Assembly: GCA_938049335.1 (NCBI GenBank)
Contig: CALIYX010000012.1
Span: 1-34,470 of the forward strand
Origin: an uncultured Clostridia bacterium
GTDB taxonomy: Bacteria; Bacillota; Clostridia; Peptostreptococcales; Anaerovoracaceae
Reading direction: 5' to 3'
DNA length: 34,470 nucleotides
Positions within the stretch are counted from its first letter, which is position 1; every line of letters starts with the position of its first letter. The translations under genes were made by a program, and so were the position numbers. Positions 6,943-15,487 of the stretch are shown one piece after another. Under the pieces are notes generated by a model that did no database searches, was not told where the DNA came from, and saw only the letters and a program-made list of their open reading frames with translations.

Positions 6943-7776
6943 TTACCAAGTTCTCTTAGGAAGACTAAGAATCTCTCTTGCTTCGTCTGGTGTAGCAATC
7001 TCTCTTCCGAGTAGCTTTGCTAGTTTAACAGCCTTCTCTACCATCTCACCGTTGCTCTTTGCTAGAACACCCTTCTCTAGGTATAGGTTGTCCTCAAAGC
7101 CTACTCTTACGTGTCCACCCATTGAGATTGTAGCTGCTGCGATGTGCCATGCGTTCTTACCAAGACCTGTAGCTGTCCATGTTGAACCTGCAGGAATTGA
7201 TGTTGCCATGTATACTAGGTCTCTAACTGTTGCTTCCATCTGAACTCCTAGAACGAAGTCCCAGTGAAGTGGGTGAACTAGAAGCCCCTTACGGTCAGCA
7301 ACTCTTAGAGCTAGGTCGATCATACCCTTGTCGAATACCTCAAGCTCAGGCTTGATTCCTCTCTCCTTAAGGATCTTAGCGAAGTTCTCGATTGTTGTGT
7401 TTGTATTTGTGAAAACCTCATCTCCACCGAAGTTAACTGTACCACAGTCTAATGTAGCCATCTCTGGTGTAGGAACGATCTCTGTTGACTGAAGTCTCTC
7501 AAGGTCTGTCATTCCAACTGCACCACCTGTTGAAGGCTGGATGATTACATCTGGACACTCCTTACGGATAGCGTCTACACATACCTGGAATCTCTCCTTG
7601 CTCTGTGTAGGTGTACCGTCATCTTCTCTAACGTGAAGGTGAATTAAAGCAGCTCCTGCATCGTAAGCTGACTTAGCCTCTCTAACGATTTCCTCTACAG
7701 TGTAAGGAACTGCTGGGTTCTGTTCTTTAGTAACCTCTGCACCGCAGATACAAGCGCTGATAATTAGTTTTTCCAT
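6943..7776 (-). CDS. kce: 3-keto-5-aminohexanoate cleavage enzyme (BKACE family)
   Basis: 277 aa, full length for the beta-keto acid cleavage enzyme family. It condenses a beta-keto acid with acetyl-CoA; in lysine fermentation it converts 3-keto-5-aminohexanoate and acetyl-CoA to acetoacetate and 3-aminobutyryl-CoA. The metal ligands HLH (His46, His48) and a Glu near 228 (GFED) are present, as is the QPSTGG loop (Ser82). Glu14, which in studied Kce contacts the substrate amino group, is also conserved, favouring true Kce over another BKACE activity. It has its own promoter inside rapZ, an AAGGAG ribosome binding site and a terminator, so it is a single-gene unit. No other lysine-fermentation gene (kamA, kamD/E, kdd, kal) is in the window. 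Confidence 0.92.
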   Translation of the reverse strand: MEKLIISACICGAEVTKEQNPAVPYTVEEIVREAKSAYDAGAALIHLHVREDDGTPTQSKERFQVCVDAIRKECPDVIIQPSTGGAVGMTDLERLQSTEIVPTPEMATLDCGTVNFGGDEVFTNTNTTIENFAKILKERGIKPELEVFDKGMIDLALRVADRKGLLVHPLHWDFVLGVQMEATVRDLVYMATSIPAGSTWTATGLGKNAWHIAAATISMGGHVRVGFEDNLYLEKGVLAKSNGEMVEKAVKLAKLLGREIATPDEAREILSLPKRTW

Positions 7777-7856
7777 TTCTCTCTCCTTAAATCTACCGAA
7801 TTAAACCTGATATCATAAAAGTGATTCGATTTTGGTTCACTTATTTTTATAGATTC

Positions 7857-7885
7857 ATTATAACATCAAATGTCTCTATGTTCAA
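7857..7885 (-). promoter_or_regulatory. Promoter of kce within the 3' end of rapZ
   Basis: Minus-strand -35 TTGAAC (7885-7880), 17-base spacer, -10 TATAAT (7862-7857). Transcription would begin near 7850, leaving a leader of about 75 bases with a short hairpin (AAGTGA/TCACTT, about 7820-7843). Confidence 0.8.
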
Positions 7886-8726
7886 GAGTTACTCTATAAC
7901 CTTTTGCCCTTAGTTCCTTTGAAATAATATCCGCCATAGCTACCGATCTATGTTGCCCGCCGGTGCATCCAAAGGCTATATTTAAGTGGTATTTGCCCTC
8001 TTTGATGTATGCTGGAATAAGCATGTCTAGCATCTCTAGTTCAGCCTTGATAAAGTCCTGAGTAACCTTCTGTCTGAGAACATATGAGGATACCTTCTTA
8101 TTGTTACCCGTGAGTCTCTTTAGACTCGGTAGATAATATGGGTTAGGAATAAATCTCATATCTAGCACTAGGTCAGCTTCGATAGGAATACCCCTCTTAT
8201 ATCCAAATGATTTTATATTTATCAAAAATGACGACTTGCCACTTCCCTCTTCAAAGATTTTGCTTATTTCCTGTTTAAGCTCGGCAACCTTTAGGTTTGT
8301 AGTATCTATGATGTAATCTGAAAGGTCTCTGATCTCTTTGAGCTCCTCTCTTTCGGCTGCGATGACTTCCTTTGTTGTACTTCCCGTCGCCAGAGGGTGT
8401 GCTCTTCTGGTTTCATTAAAGCGCTTTATCAAAGCCCTATCCGAAGCCTCGATAAACAGAATTCTACAGTCGATATTCTCATCTGACTTTAGGAGATTTA
8501 TATATTCCTTCATATCAGAAAAGTAAGCACCGCCACGCGCATCGAAAACAAAAGCCGCCTTTTCTATCTGCTTCTTAGACGACTTAGTGAGCTCGATAAA
8601 GTTAGCAATCAAAGCAGGAGGCATATTGTCAACGCAATAGAATCCCCTGTCTTCAAACCAGTCCATAGCATTGGTCTTTCCTGCTCCGGAAAGGCCAGTT
8701 ACAACTACAACTTTCATTTTTTCCAT
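7866..8726 (-). CDS. rapZ: RapZ/YvcJ, RNase adapter and nucleotide-binding protein
   Basis: 286 aa, the usual length. Walker A GLSGAGKT lies at residues 11-18 and the DNMPP motif follows. The C-terminal half contains the family pattern DMRFIPNPYY ... FGCTGGQHRSVAMAD. In enterobacteria RapZ controls a small RNA of amino-sugar synthesis. In Bacillus YvcJ binds and hydrolyses GTP and is linked to competence. It sits at the end of an operon with murB and the PHP phosphoesterase (12-base gap), fitting a cell-wall precursor context. yvcK, its usual downstream neighbour, is replaced here by kce. Confidence 0.96.
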   Translation of the reverse strand: MEKMKVVVVTGLSGAGKTNAMDWFEDRGFYCVDNMPPALIANFIELTKSSKKQIEKAAFVFDARGGAYFSDMKEYINLLKSDENIDCRILFIEASDRALIKRFNETRRAHPLATGSTTKEVIAAEREELKEIRDLSDYIIDTTNLKVAELKQEISKIFEEGSGKSSFLINIKSFGYKRGIPIEADLVLDMRFIPNPYYLPSLKRLTGNNKKVSSYVLRQKVTQDFIKAELEMLDMLIPAYIKEGKYHLNIAFGCTGGQHRSVAMADIISKELRAKGYRVTLEHRDI

Positions 8727-8738
8727 TTAAACAACCTC

Positions 8739-9503
8739 TTAAATATGCTCTATATTTACAATTCTATCAAAATCAAGTCCAGCGATATAGGCCCTGCCAA
8801 GCCCACCTTCATATAGGCCCACATTTTCAGGTCTATGAGCATCGCTGCTGATAACAAAGCTTACATCGTACTTTGATGCTGTCTTAATTCCCTCGTAGTC
8901 TAGGAAGGGGTGCTTCATATTTATCTCAAGCCATGTTCCCTTGTCCTCACATGCCTTTGCGATCTCGGCTATGTCGAACCGTCCCTTGTCTCCGGGATGT
9001 GTGAATATCTTCAGGTCGTTTTCATATATGCACTTAACACACATATCCGTGTTCTTTACAAGCATCTTCTTGCCCCAGCTTTCTGGATAAGCTTTTCTGA
9101 AGTCCAGCCAATTGCTTATGCAGTATCCATGCAAAACACCGTAGTGATAGCCTGCATGAAGAAAGTCGAGGTACTTTAGATCCTCATCATTTACATCTAC
9201 ATGGTTTCCACAGTTTAAAACATTTGCCTCCACACTGAGGTAAAGGTCAATCTCAGGATATACCTCCTTGAGCCTATCTATCTCAGCCCTCATCACAGGG
9301 AACGCAGACCTCTTCACTCCGTAGGTCAGATGTCCTGGCCCGTGATCGGAAATCGCAAGTGCCTTTAGCCCCTTTGATATTGCAACCTTGACATTGTCCT
9401 CAATGGAGCCCTTTCCGTGTGAGAATGTCGTGTGCGTATGATAATCAAAGGTCATGCGATACTGCGATACCTTATTTTCTAAATCACTTAAACTATAAGC
9501 CAA
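8739..9503 (-). CDS. PHP-domain phosphoesterase (YcdX-like)
   Basis: 254 aa. The PHP metal-site motifs are present: DYHTHTTFSHG near residue 19, ISDHG near 52, an EANV motif around 83, FTHPGD around 146 and SSDAH close to 226. Such proteins are trinuclear-metal phosphatases; the substrate is unknown. The start is a TTG with an excellent GGAGGTG 7 bases upstream. It overlaps the end of murB by 11 bases, so translation is coupled. The murB-PHP-rapZ order is common in Clostridia and suggests a role near cell-wall precursor metabolism. Confidence 0.9.
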   Translation of the reverse strand: MAYSLSDLENKVSQYRMTFDYHTHTTFSHGKGSIEDNVKVAISKGLKALAISDHGPGHLTYGVKRSAFPVMRAEIDRLKEVYPEIDLYLSVEANVLNCGNHVDVNDEDLKYLDFLHAGYHYGVLHGYCISNWLDFRKAYPESWGKKMLVKNTDMCVKCIYENDLKIFTHPGDKGRFDIAEIAKACEDKGTWLEINMKHPFLDYEGIKTASKYDVSFVISSDAHRPENVGLYEGGLGRAYIAGLDFDRIVNIEHI

Positions 9504-10380
9504 TTATTCTCACCTCCGGTTCGAGTTTGACACCGAACTTATCAAAGACAGTATTTTGAACTAGGTGCATTAGATCTACTATATCATCTGCCCTTGCTCC
9601 ACCTGTGTTAATCATAAATCCGCAGTGCTTGCTTGAAATCTGAGCGCCACCTACACTTACACCCTTAAGGCCAGCATCCTCTATCAGCTTTGCCGCAAAG
9701 TAGCCATCAGGCCTTTTGAAGAAGCTTCCAGCACTTGGAAATTCTAGCGGTTGTTTGGAGGTTCTCTTCTTCGTTAGCTCAGCTAGCTTTTCCTCAATCT
9801 CAGCCTTATCTCCTCTTTGAAGTTTCAGAGTTGCAGAAACGACAAGCTCCCTTGTTTCCTGAAGCCTGCTGTGTCTATACGCTAGTTCTAGCTCCTCTGC
9901 AGGCACTGTCTTTAGCTCCCAGCTGCCTTCTGAATTTGGCGAAAGAAGTTCTACGGATTCAAGCACATCTATGATTTCTCCGCCATAGGCTCCAGCATTC
10001 ATGAAAACTGCACCGCCTATGCTTCCTGGGATTCCTGATGCAAATTCAAAGCCCGCAAGACTCTCTGCGAGCGCCTTCTTGGCAATCTTTGATAAAAGAC
10101 TTGCCGCCATGCATTTTAGACGAATTCCATCCTCCTCTTCGATGAGCTCTACATCATCAAAGCCCTTTCCAAGAGTAACCACAGTGCCATCGTATTCACC
10201 ATCTAAAAACAGAGTGTTGCTTCCGTTTCCTAGAAAGAGATAGTTTTCCTTTGATTCTGTAATCTCATTCATAATATCTTTGAGTTCAGAAACCGTCTCA
10301 CAGATTACAAGTCTCTTTGCACTTCCACCACATCTGAAGCTTGTATACTTTGACATAGGCGCGTTGTTCAATATTTCCAT
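9493..10380 (-). CDS. murB: UDP-N-acetylenolpyruvoylglucosamine reductase
   Basis: 295 aa, type II (Bacillus-like) MurB. It reduces the enolpyruvyl group made by MurA to give UDP-MurNAc, using NADPH and FAD, in the cytoplasm. The FAD-binding segment LGNGSNTLF, the GIPGSIGGAVFMNAGAYGGE block (about 115-134), the catalytic serine in SAGSFFKRP (about 216) and a C-terminal Glu in EPEVRIIG are all visible. The stop codon of the upstream AI-2E gene overlaps this start (TAATG), and GGAGG lies 10 bases upstream. MurA, the preceding enzyme, is encoded elsewhere in this window (28998-30263). Confidence 0.97.
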   Translation of the reverse strand: MEILNNAPMSKYTSFRCGGSAKRLVICETVSELKDIMNEITESKENYLFLGNGSNTLFLDGEYDGTVVTLGKGFDDVELIEEEDGIRLKCMAASLLSKIAKKALAESLAGFEFASGIPGSIGGAVFMNAGAYGGEIIDVLESVELLSPNSEGSWELKTVPAEELELAYRHSRLQETRELVVSATLKLQRGDKAEIEEKLAELTKKRTSKQPLEFPSAGSFFKRPDGYFAAKLIEDAGLKGVSVGGAQISSKHCGFMINTGGARADDIVDLMHLVQNTVFDKFGVKLEPEVRIIGL

Positions 10381-11615
10381 TAACGGAGATCCTCCTTGTC
10401 GATTTTATATTTATTGAGGTCCTCATAGCTATCAGTTCTAAATTCAAGTCCCTTTGCTTCAAGCCTCTTGTTTATGCTGCGTGAGAAATAGTAGTAGATA
10501 ATTGCAAACACTGGGACTCCAAGAACCATACCAATGAATCCAAAGAGCCCGCCACCGATTACGATGGAGAAAAGCACCCAAAAGCTTGCGATACCTGTTG
10601 TATTTCCTAGTATTGTAGGTCCTATGATATTGCCGTCAACCTGCTGAAGAACGAAGATCAAAACCAGGAAGTACAGCGCATGTATAGGGCTTACGAGCAG
10701 AATTATTATTGCTGCTGGAATAGCTCCGATAAAAGGGCCAAAGAAAGGAATTACATTAGTTATTCCTATAATGGCACTTATCAAAATCGGGTATGGGAAA
10801 CCAAAGATTTCCATAAGTATGAAGCAGATGATTCCAATGATTATAGAATCGATTATCTTACCGTTGATAAATCCACCAAAGGTCCTATTTGTAAACTTTG
10901 CAAAATCAAATACAGCCTCTGCCTTTTCCTTAGGAAGCGTTGCTAGAATTACCTTTTTGAACTGCCCCTGAAAGCGTTCCTTGCTATTTAACATATACAC
11001 ACATGCCATGACTCCAATCATAACATTCATCATTGTTTTCAGAGTCAAAAGGACCTGCGTCGAAACCTGACCAACAAGCGTGCCCATGCCAGGAAGTAGT
11101 TTGGTCTGAGCAAGCTCTATCAAATTAGTCTGAACCTGAGCATAGATTTCGCTCATCTTCATAGCTAGCCTTTTGTTATCCATCTTGCTTGTGATGTCAT
11201 TAAACAAAGCACTTAGCTGCGTTAATCTCTGAGGAAGGCTCTTCAAAATACCCGTCAGACTCTCTATAACCTGTGGAACTATCAAAGCAATCAGCCCTGC
11301 AACAGCACCAATTAGGCAAACCACGGCAACAACTGAAGCTACAAGCTTGCAGAAAGAAAATAGCCTCTGCTTATTCTTGACATATTTCCCAAGCAGCTTG
11401 TATAGACCCCTAACCGTCGCGTTATATATCGGACTAAGTAGATAAGCCATTACAAAACCATAGATAAATGGTGAGATTATAGTCTTTATCGTGCCAACAC
11501 CTTCGCTAAAGGATTCGTAGTTTCCCACGATTTGATTGAAAATAATCAAAAGCGCCCCGACAATAAAAATCATAAACATCAGCCTTGCATGTTTGCTTTC
11601 GAGTAGTTTTTTCAC
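10380..11615 (-). CDS. AI-2E family transporter (permease)
   Basis: 411 aa from a GTG at 11615, chosen because AAGGAG lies 6 bases upstream; the longer reading to a TTG at 11639 has no such site. The protein has two N-terminal helices (about 12-60), a third (about 75-100), an amphipathic middle region, then four or more helices from about 190 on, ending with IASFWVLFSIVIGGGLFGFIGMVLGVPVFAI, the typical AI-2E/YdiK family signature. Members export autoinducer-2 in a few cases or act as Na+/H+ antiporters. The substrate here cannot be told. It overlaps murB by one base. Confidence 0.92.
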   Translation of the reverse strand: MKKLLESKHARLMFMIFIVGALLIIFNQIVGNYESFSEGVGTIKTIISPFIYGFVMAYLLSPIYNATVRGLYKLLGKYVKNKQRLFSFCKLVASVVAVVCLIGAVAGLIALIVPQVIESLTGILKSLPQRLTQLSALFNDITSKMDNKRLAMKMSEIYAQVQTNLIELAQTKLLPGMGTLVGQVSTQVLLTLKTMMNVMIGVMACVYMLNSKERFQGQFKKVILATLPKEKAEAVFDFAKFTNRTFGGFINGKIIDSIIIGIICFILMEIFGFPYPILISAIIGITNVIPFFGPFIGAIPAAIIILLVSPIHALYFLVLIFVLQQVDGNIIGPTILGNTTGIASFWVLFSIVIGGGLFGFIGMVLGVPVFAIIYYYFSRSINKRLEAKGLEFRTDSYEDLNKYKIDKEDLR

Positions 11616-11697
11616 CCTAAACTCCTTCTTCTTAATCAATTAATCACTTATATCCATCAAAACAACTAGCCATAAATCAAGCCAAAGCGTCGAGTTC

Positions 11698-12249
11698 TTA
11701 AAATCCGTCGCTATAGTTCAGCATATCCCTAAGCTTTCCGCTTTTTTTCGCCTCGGTTCTCGCCCCGCAAACAGTTCCGTAAAGAACAATATTCGCATAG
11801 AGTTTATCACCCTCTGTCGTAATCACAGCGCAGGAATTCTCACTTCCGCCCCTAGGCTCACTTAAGCTACCAGGATTCACAATCAAAACACCATCGTGCT
11901 CCATGCACAGCGGCTTATGCGTATGCCCAAAACAAATAGCACTGCAATCGTAGTCCTTCGCCGCTTCGACTATGTCGCTAAGCCCATAGTTCACTCCATA
12001 GTCATGGCCGTGGGTCACAAAAATATCCCCAGCCTCGGTTTCCACAATCGTAAAATCCACGCCCATGTGCATGTCGCAATTGCCGTTCACTGCTACAACC
12101 TCAATATCAGAAAAGCTATCTGCTAGTTTTTCCGCATCCCTCTTGTTGTCTCCGCAGTGAATTATCAGGTCTATCCCCTTGATACTATTTACCAGATTGA
12201 TAGCCCTTTTGATATCGCCATGCGTATCGCTAATAACAAGTATTTTCAT
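11698..12249 (-). CDS. YfcE/MJ0936-type metallophosphoesterase
   Basis: 183 aa. The calcineurin-like metal motifs appear in order: ISDTHGD (6-12), HCGDNKRD (about 31), VNGNCD (about 54), VTHGHDYG (about 78) and FGHTHKP (about 107), followed by NPGSLSEPRGG. The family hydrolyses phosphodiesters in the cytosol with Mn or similar metals; the physiological substrate is not known. Its start is 4 bases after the stop of dsdA, so the two are co-transcribed. Confidence 0.92.
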   Translation of the reverse strand: MKILVISDTHGDIKRAINLVNSIKGIDLIIHCGDNKRDAEKLADSFSDIEVVAVNGNCDMHMGVDFTIVETEAGDIFVTHGHDYGVNYGLSDIVEAAKDYDCSAICFGHTHKPLCMEHDGVLIVNPGSLSEPRGGSENSCAVITTEGDKLYANIVLYGTVCGARTEAKKSGKLRDMLNYSDGF

Positions 12250-12253
12250 AAAT

Positions 12254-13558
12254 CTATTTGCCCTGCTCGTAGTAGCTTCTCATCTCAGCTTCTGGGACCA
12301 TGCTTCCGCCTGTAGCCCAAAGGATATGAGTTGCGTTCTTCATCTTTGATTTCAGATTCTTGTCGCTAAGTCTTTCTAGATTTTTAGTCACATGCATAGG
12401 ACCTGTGAAGGAAGCGCATGCAGAAGGCTCGATAAATATGCCCTCAGAGTCAGCAAGCTTTGTTAGGAATGGATAAAGCTTGTCATCTTCTATTGTAAAG
12501 CATGCTTCTAGCAAGGTTGACATTATATCTCCAACTAGTCTAGATGCCCTTCCCACAGCAAGTCCATCGGCAGCGGTTTTTCCGTCCAAGCCTATATCTG
12601 AGCAAGCAATGCCATCATTAAGTCCTGTAGCAAGACCCAGAGTCATACAAGGTGCGTGAGTAGGCTCTGCAAAGAGAACATGCATGTTCTTTCCATAGAT
12701 TTCCTTAAGTCCAAAAGTGACTCCGCCAGGCGCTCCACCAACTCCGCAAGGTATGTAAACAAAGACTGGATGCTCATCGTCACAAACTATTCCTGCATCC
12801 TCAAACTGCTTTACGATTCTCTTTGCTGCAACAGAATATCCCATGAATAGATCAAGTGAGCCCTCATCGTCAACGAAGTGGCACTTGTCATCACCCGCTG
12901 CAATCTTGCGTCCCTCTGCAACAGCCTTCTGGTAGTCATCCTCATATTCAACAACCGTAACTCCCTTAGACCTTAAAAGAGCCTTCTTCCACTCTCTCGC
13001 ATCAGCTGACATATGAACAGTCACCTTAAAACCAAGCTTAGCGCTGATTATACCTATCGAAAGCCCTAAGTTACCAGTTGAGCCCACTGCAACGCTGTAA
13101 TCAGAAAACAGCTTCATGCACTCCTCACTCATAAGCTTTGAGTAATCATCATCTTCCTTAAGAAGGCCGTGCTCCATAGCTACCTTCTCGGCAAACTTTA
13201 GAACCTCGTAAATGCCTCCTCTTGCTTTGATAGAGCCAGAAACAGGTAGGTGCGAATCCATCTTGAGGAATAGCCTTCCCTCAAAATCACATCCTGTCAT
13301 CTTCTCGAGCTCCTTCTTCATCTCAGGTATCTCTTTGAGTGGAGACTCGATTATTCCCTTAGATTTTTCGGTCTCTGGAAAAGCAGCCTGTATGTATGCA
13401 GCAAAGCGAGCTAGTCTTGCCTCTGCATCTTCGATATCGCTCATTCCAAACTCGAGCTTTCTGTCCTCGTCAGCTCTCTCATTTAACCAGAAAACCTCCT
13501 TAGCATCTGCCATGTCTGCAACTACCGGATGCAGTACCTTTAGCTTTGTAATATCCAT
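12254..13558 (-). CDS. dsdA: D-serine ammonia-lyase
   Basis: 434 aa, close to the normal DsdA length. It is a PLP enzyme that converts D-serine to pyruvate and ammonia. The PLP lysine is in GSIKARGGIYEVL (about 114), the glycine-rich phosphate loop in GSTGNLGLSIG (about 159), and IPCGVGGAPGGVTFGLK occupies the later core. The RERAGG-like entry is replaced by NERADEDRK near residue 27. GAGGTGG precedes the ATG. It is the first gene of the minus-strand operon leading to rapZ, divergent from fhs, with a shared regulatory region containing a dyad (13648-13680). Pyruvate from D-serine would feed fermentation and D-serine detoxification would protect the wall. Confidence 0.94.
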   Translation of the reverse strand: MDITKLKVLHPVVADMADAKEVFWLNERADEDRKLEFGMSDIEDAEARLARFAAYIQAAFPETEKSKGIIESPLKEIPEMKKELEKMTGCDFEGRLFLKMDSHLPVSGSIKARGGIYEVLKFAEKVAMEHGLLKEDDDYSKLMSEECMKLFSDYSVAVGSTGNLGLSIGIISAKLGFKVTVHMSADAREWKKALLRSKGVTVVEYEDDYQKAVAEGRKIAAGDDKCHFVDDEGSLDLFMGYSVAAKRIVKQFEDAGIVCDDEHPVFVYIPCGVGGAPGGVTFGLKEIYGKNMHVLFAEPTHAPCMTLGLATGLNDGIACSDIGLDGKTAADGLAVGRASRLVGDIMSTLLEACFTIEDDKLYPFLTKLADSEGIFIEPSACASFTGPMHVTKNLERLSDKNLKSKMKNATHILWATGGSMVPEAEMRSYYEQGK

Positions 13559-13619
13559 ATTACCACCTCGAAAAAATTTAGAAAAAATTCCATTAATTAT
13601 TTTGCATTACTACGCTTTG

Positions 13620-13625
13620 ATTATA
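13620..13625 (-). promoter_or_regulatory. Possible -10 element of dsdA
   Basis: A perfect TATAAT on the minus strand, about 62 bases before the dsdA start. At 17-base spacing the -35 would be TATCAA, a weak match, so an activator may be needed. A second TATAAT lies 13 bases further upstream. Confidence 0.45.
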
Positions 13626-13647
13626 CCATTTATTATATTCTTTTGAT

Positions 13648-13680
13648 ACACAGTTTCTGTTTAATTAACAGATAATGTGT
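13648..13680. promoter_or_regulatory. Dyad operator between dsdA and fhs
   Basis: Arms ACACAGTTTCTGTT (13648-13661) and AACAGATAATGTGT (13667-13680) match as inverted repeats at 12 of 14 positions around a 5-base centre. The site directly abuts the fhs extended -10 (TGATATACT, 13680-13688) and lies upstream of the dsdA -10 elements. A dimeric regulator bound here could control both directions. The regulator is not known. Confidence 0.6.
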
Positions 13681-13688
13681 GATATACT
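13680..13688 (+). promoter_or_regulatory. Extended -10 promoter element of fhs
   Basis: TGATATACT fits an extended -10 (TG-N-TATACT). No good -35 lies 17 bases upstream (TTTAAT), where the dyad operator sits. The fhs start is 41 bases downstream. Confidence 0.5.
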
Positions 13689-13728
13689 TTAATAATATTA
13701 TAGCCAGTGGAAAATAGGGAGGATTTAG

Positions 13729-15402
13729 ATGACTTTCAAATCTGATATCGAGATTGCTCAGGCATGTGAAATGCAGAAGATAACCGAGATAGCTAAGCTT
13801 GCCGGAATTGACGAGGAATATCTAGAGCTATATGGTAATTACAAAGCAAAGATAAATTATAAACTGCTTAAGGACGCTGACAAGAAACAGGGTAAGCTAG
13901 TCCTTGTTACAGCCATAAATCCTACACCAGCAGGTGAAGGAAAAACTACAACTACGGTTGGTCTTGCAGACGCGCTTCGCAAGTTAGGCAAGAACTCCAT
14001 GATGGCTATCAGAGAGCCTTCCCTTGGGCCTGTTTTCGGAGTCAAGGGTGGCGCCGCAGGCGGCGGATATGCTCAGATAGTACCTATGGAGGACATTAAC
14101 CTACATTTTACTGGAGATTTTCACGCTATTGGAGCAGCTAATAACCTGCTTGCAGCTATGCTTGATAACCACATCCAGCATGGCAATGAGCTAAACATAG
14201 ACCCTCGCCGTATCACGTGGCGCAGAGCTGTAGACATGAATGATCGTCAGCTCAGAAACATCGTAATTGGACTAGGTGGTAAGGCTAACGGAACACCTAG
14301 AGAGGACGGCTTTGATATAACAGTTGCAAGTGAGATAATGGCAGTTCTTTGCCTATCAAGCGATATCGAAGACCTAAAGAATAGACTCGCAAGAATAATC
14401 GTTGGATATTCATACGACAACAAGCCCGTAACTGCAGGTGACCTCAATGCACAAGGCGCAATGTCTGCACTCCTAAAGGATGCACTCAAGCCTAACCTTG
14501 TTCAGTCACTCGAGGGCACACCAGCCTTTGTTCACTGCGGACCATTTGCTAACATTGCTCACGGCTGCAACTCTATCACAGCTACTCGCATGGCACTTGC
14601 TCTCAGCGATTACACAGTCACAGAGGCAGGCTTTGGCGCAGACCTAGGTGCAGAGAAGTTCCTAGATATCAAATGTCGTATAGCAGGCCTAAAGCCAGAT
14701 GCAGTTGTAATCGTAGCTACCGTAAGAGCGCTTAAGTTCAACGGTGGGGTTCCAAAGGATCAGCTTAACAATGAGAACCTAGAAGCTCTAGAGAACGGAC
14801 TTCCTAACCTTCTACAGCACGTATCAAATATCACTGGCGTTTACAAGCTTCCTGCAGTAGTTGCAATAAATGCTTTTCCTACAGACACAGAAGCTGAGCT
14901 AAACCTCATCAGAACAAAGTGTGAAGAGCTAGGCGTAAACGTTGCCCTTAGCGAAGTTTGGGCAAAGGGCGGTTCTGGCGGAAGAGAGCTAGCCGAAGAG
15001 GTAATCAAGCTCTGCGAAAAACCAAACGAATTCCAGTTTGCTTACGATGACACAATCTCAATCAAAGAAAAGATTGAAGCAATAGCTAAGAAGATATATC
15101 ACGCTGATTCCGTTAACTTTGTCGAGAAGGCACCTAAGCAGCTTGAGGAACTCGAGGCTCTTGGCTTTGGAAATCTTCCTGTCTGCATGGCAAAGACACA
15201 GTATTCCTTCTCTGATAATCCAGCTTTGCTCGGAGCACCTAAGAACTTCAGTATCTCTGTTAGAAATCTCAAGGTTTCTGCTGGCGCAGGATTTATCGTT
15301 GCCCTTACAGGAGATATCATGACCATGCCTGGACTTCCAAAGAGACCAGCAGCTGAGAAAATTGATATCGATAACGATGGCAAGATCACTGGACTATTCT
15401 AG
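13729..15402 (+). CDS. fhs: Formate-tetrahydrofolate ligase
   Basis: 557 aa, the normal length. The enzyme makes 10-formyl-THF from formate, THF and ATP, or runs backward to gain ATP from formyl groups in fermenters of purines, glycine or histidine. The P-loop is TPAGEGKTTTTVGL (about 64-77), and the folate-site segments REPSLGPVFG and GGAAGGGYAQ follow. The ATG has GGAGG 6 bases upstream. It leads the one-carbon operon, with fchA 85 bases downstream and folD after it, so formate, methenyl and methylene levels are linked in one unit. Confidence 0.98.
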   Translation: MTFKSDIEIAQACEMQKITEIAKLAGIDEEYLELYGNYKAKINYKLLKDADKKQGKLVLVTAINPTPAGEGKTTTTVGLADALRKLGKNSMMAIREPSLGPVFGVKGGAAGGGYAQIVPMEDINLHFTGDFHAIGAANNLLAAMLDNHIQHGNELNIDPRRITWRRAVDMNDRQLRNIVIGLGGKANGTPREDGFDITVASEIMAVLCLSSDIEDLKNRLARIIVGYSYDNKPVTAGDLNAQGAMSALLKDALKPNLVQSLEGTPAFVHCGPFANIAHGCNSITATRMALALSDYTVTEAGFGADLGAEKFLDIKCRIAGLKPDAVVIVATVRALKFNGGVPKDQLNNENLEALENGLPNLLQHVSNITGVYKLPAVVAINAFPTDTEAELNLIRTKCEELGVNVALSEVWAKGGSGGRELAEEVIKLCEKPNEFQFAYDDTISIKEKIEAIAKKIYHADSVNFVEKAPKQLEELEALGFGNLPVCMAKTQYSFSDNPALLGAPKNFSISVRNLKVSAGAGFIVALTGDIMTMPGLPKRPAAEKIDIDNDGKITGLF

Positions 15403-15487
15403 TTTTCAGAGATGATTTTCAAAGCTTAGCAGTTTCAGTATATGTGCTCTGAAGAAGCTCTGCCTTCTCAGATTTAGGGGTATAATA

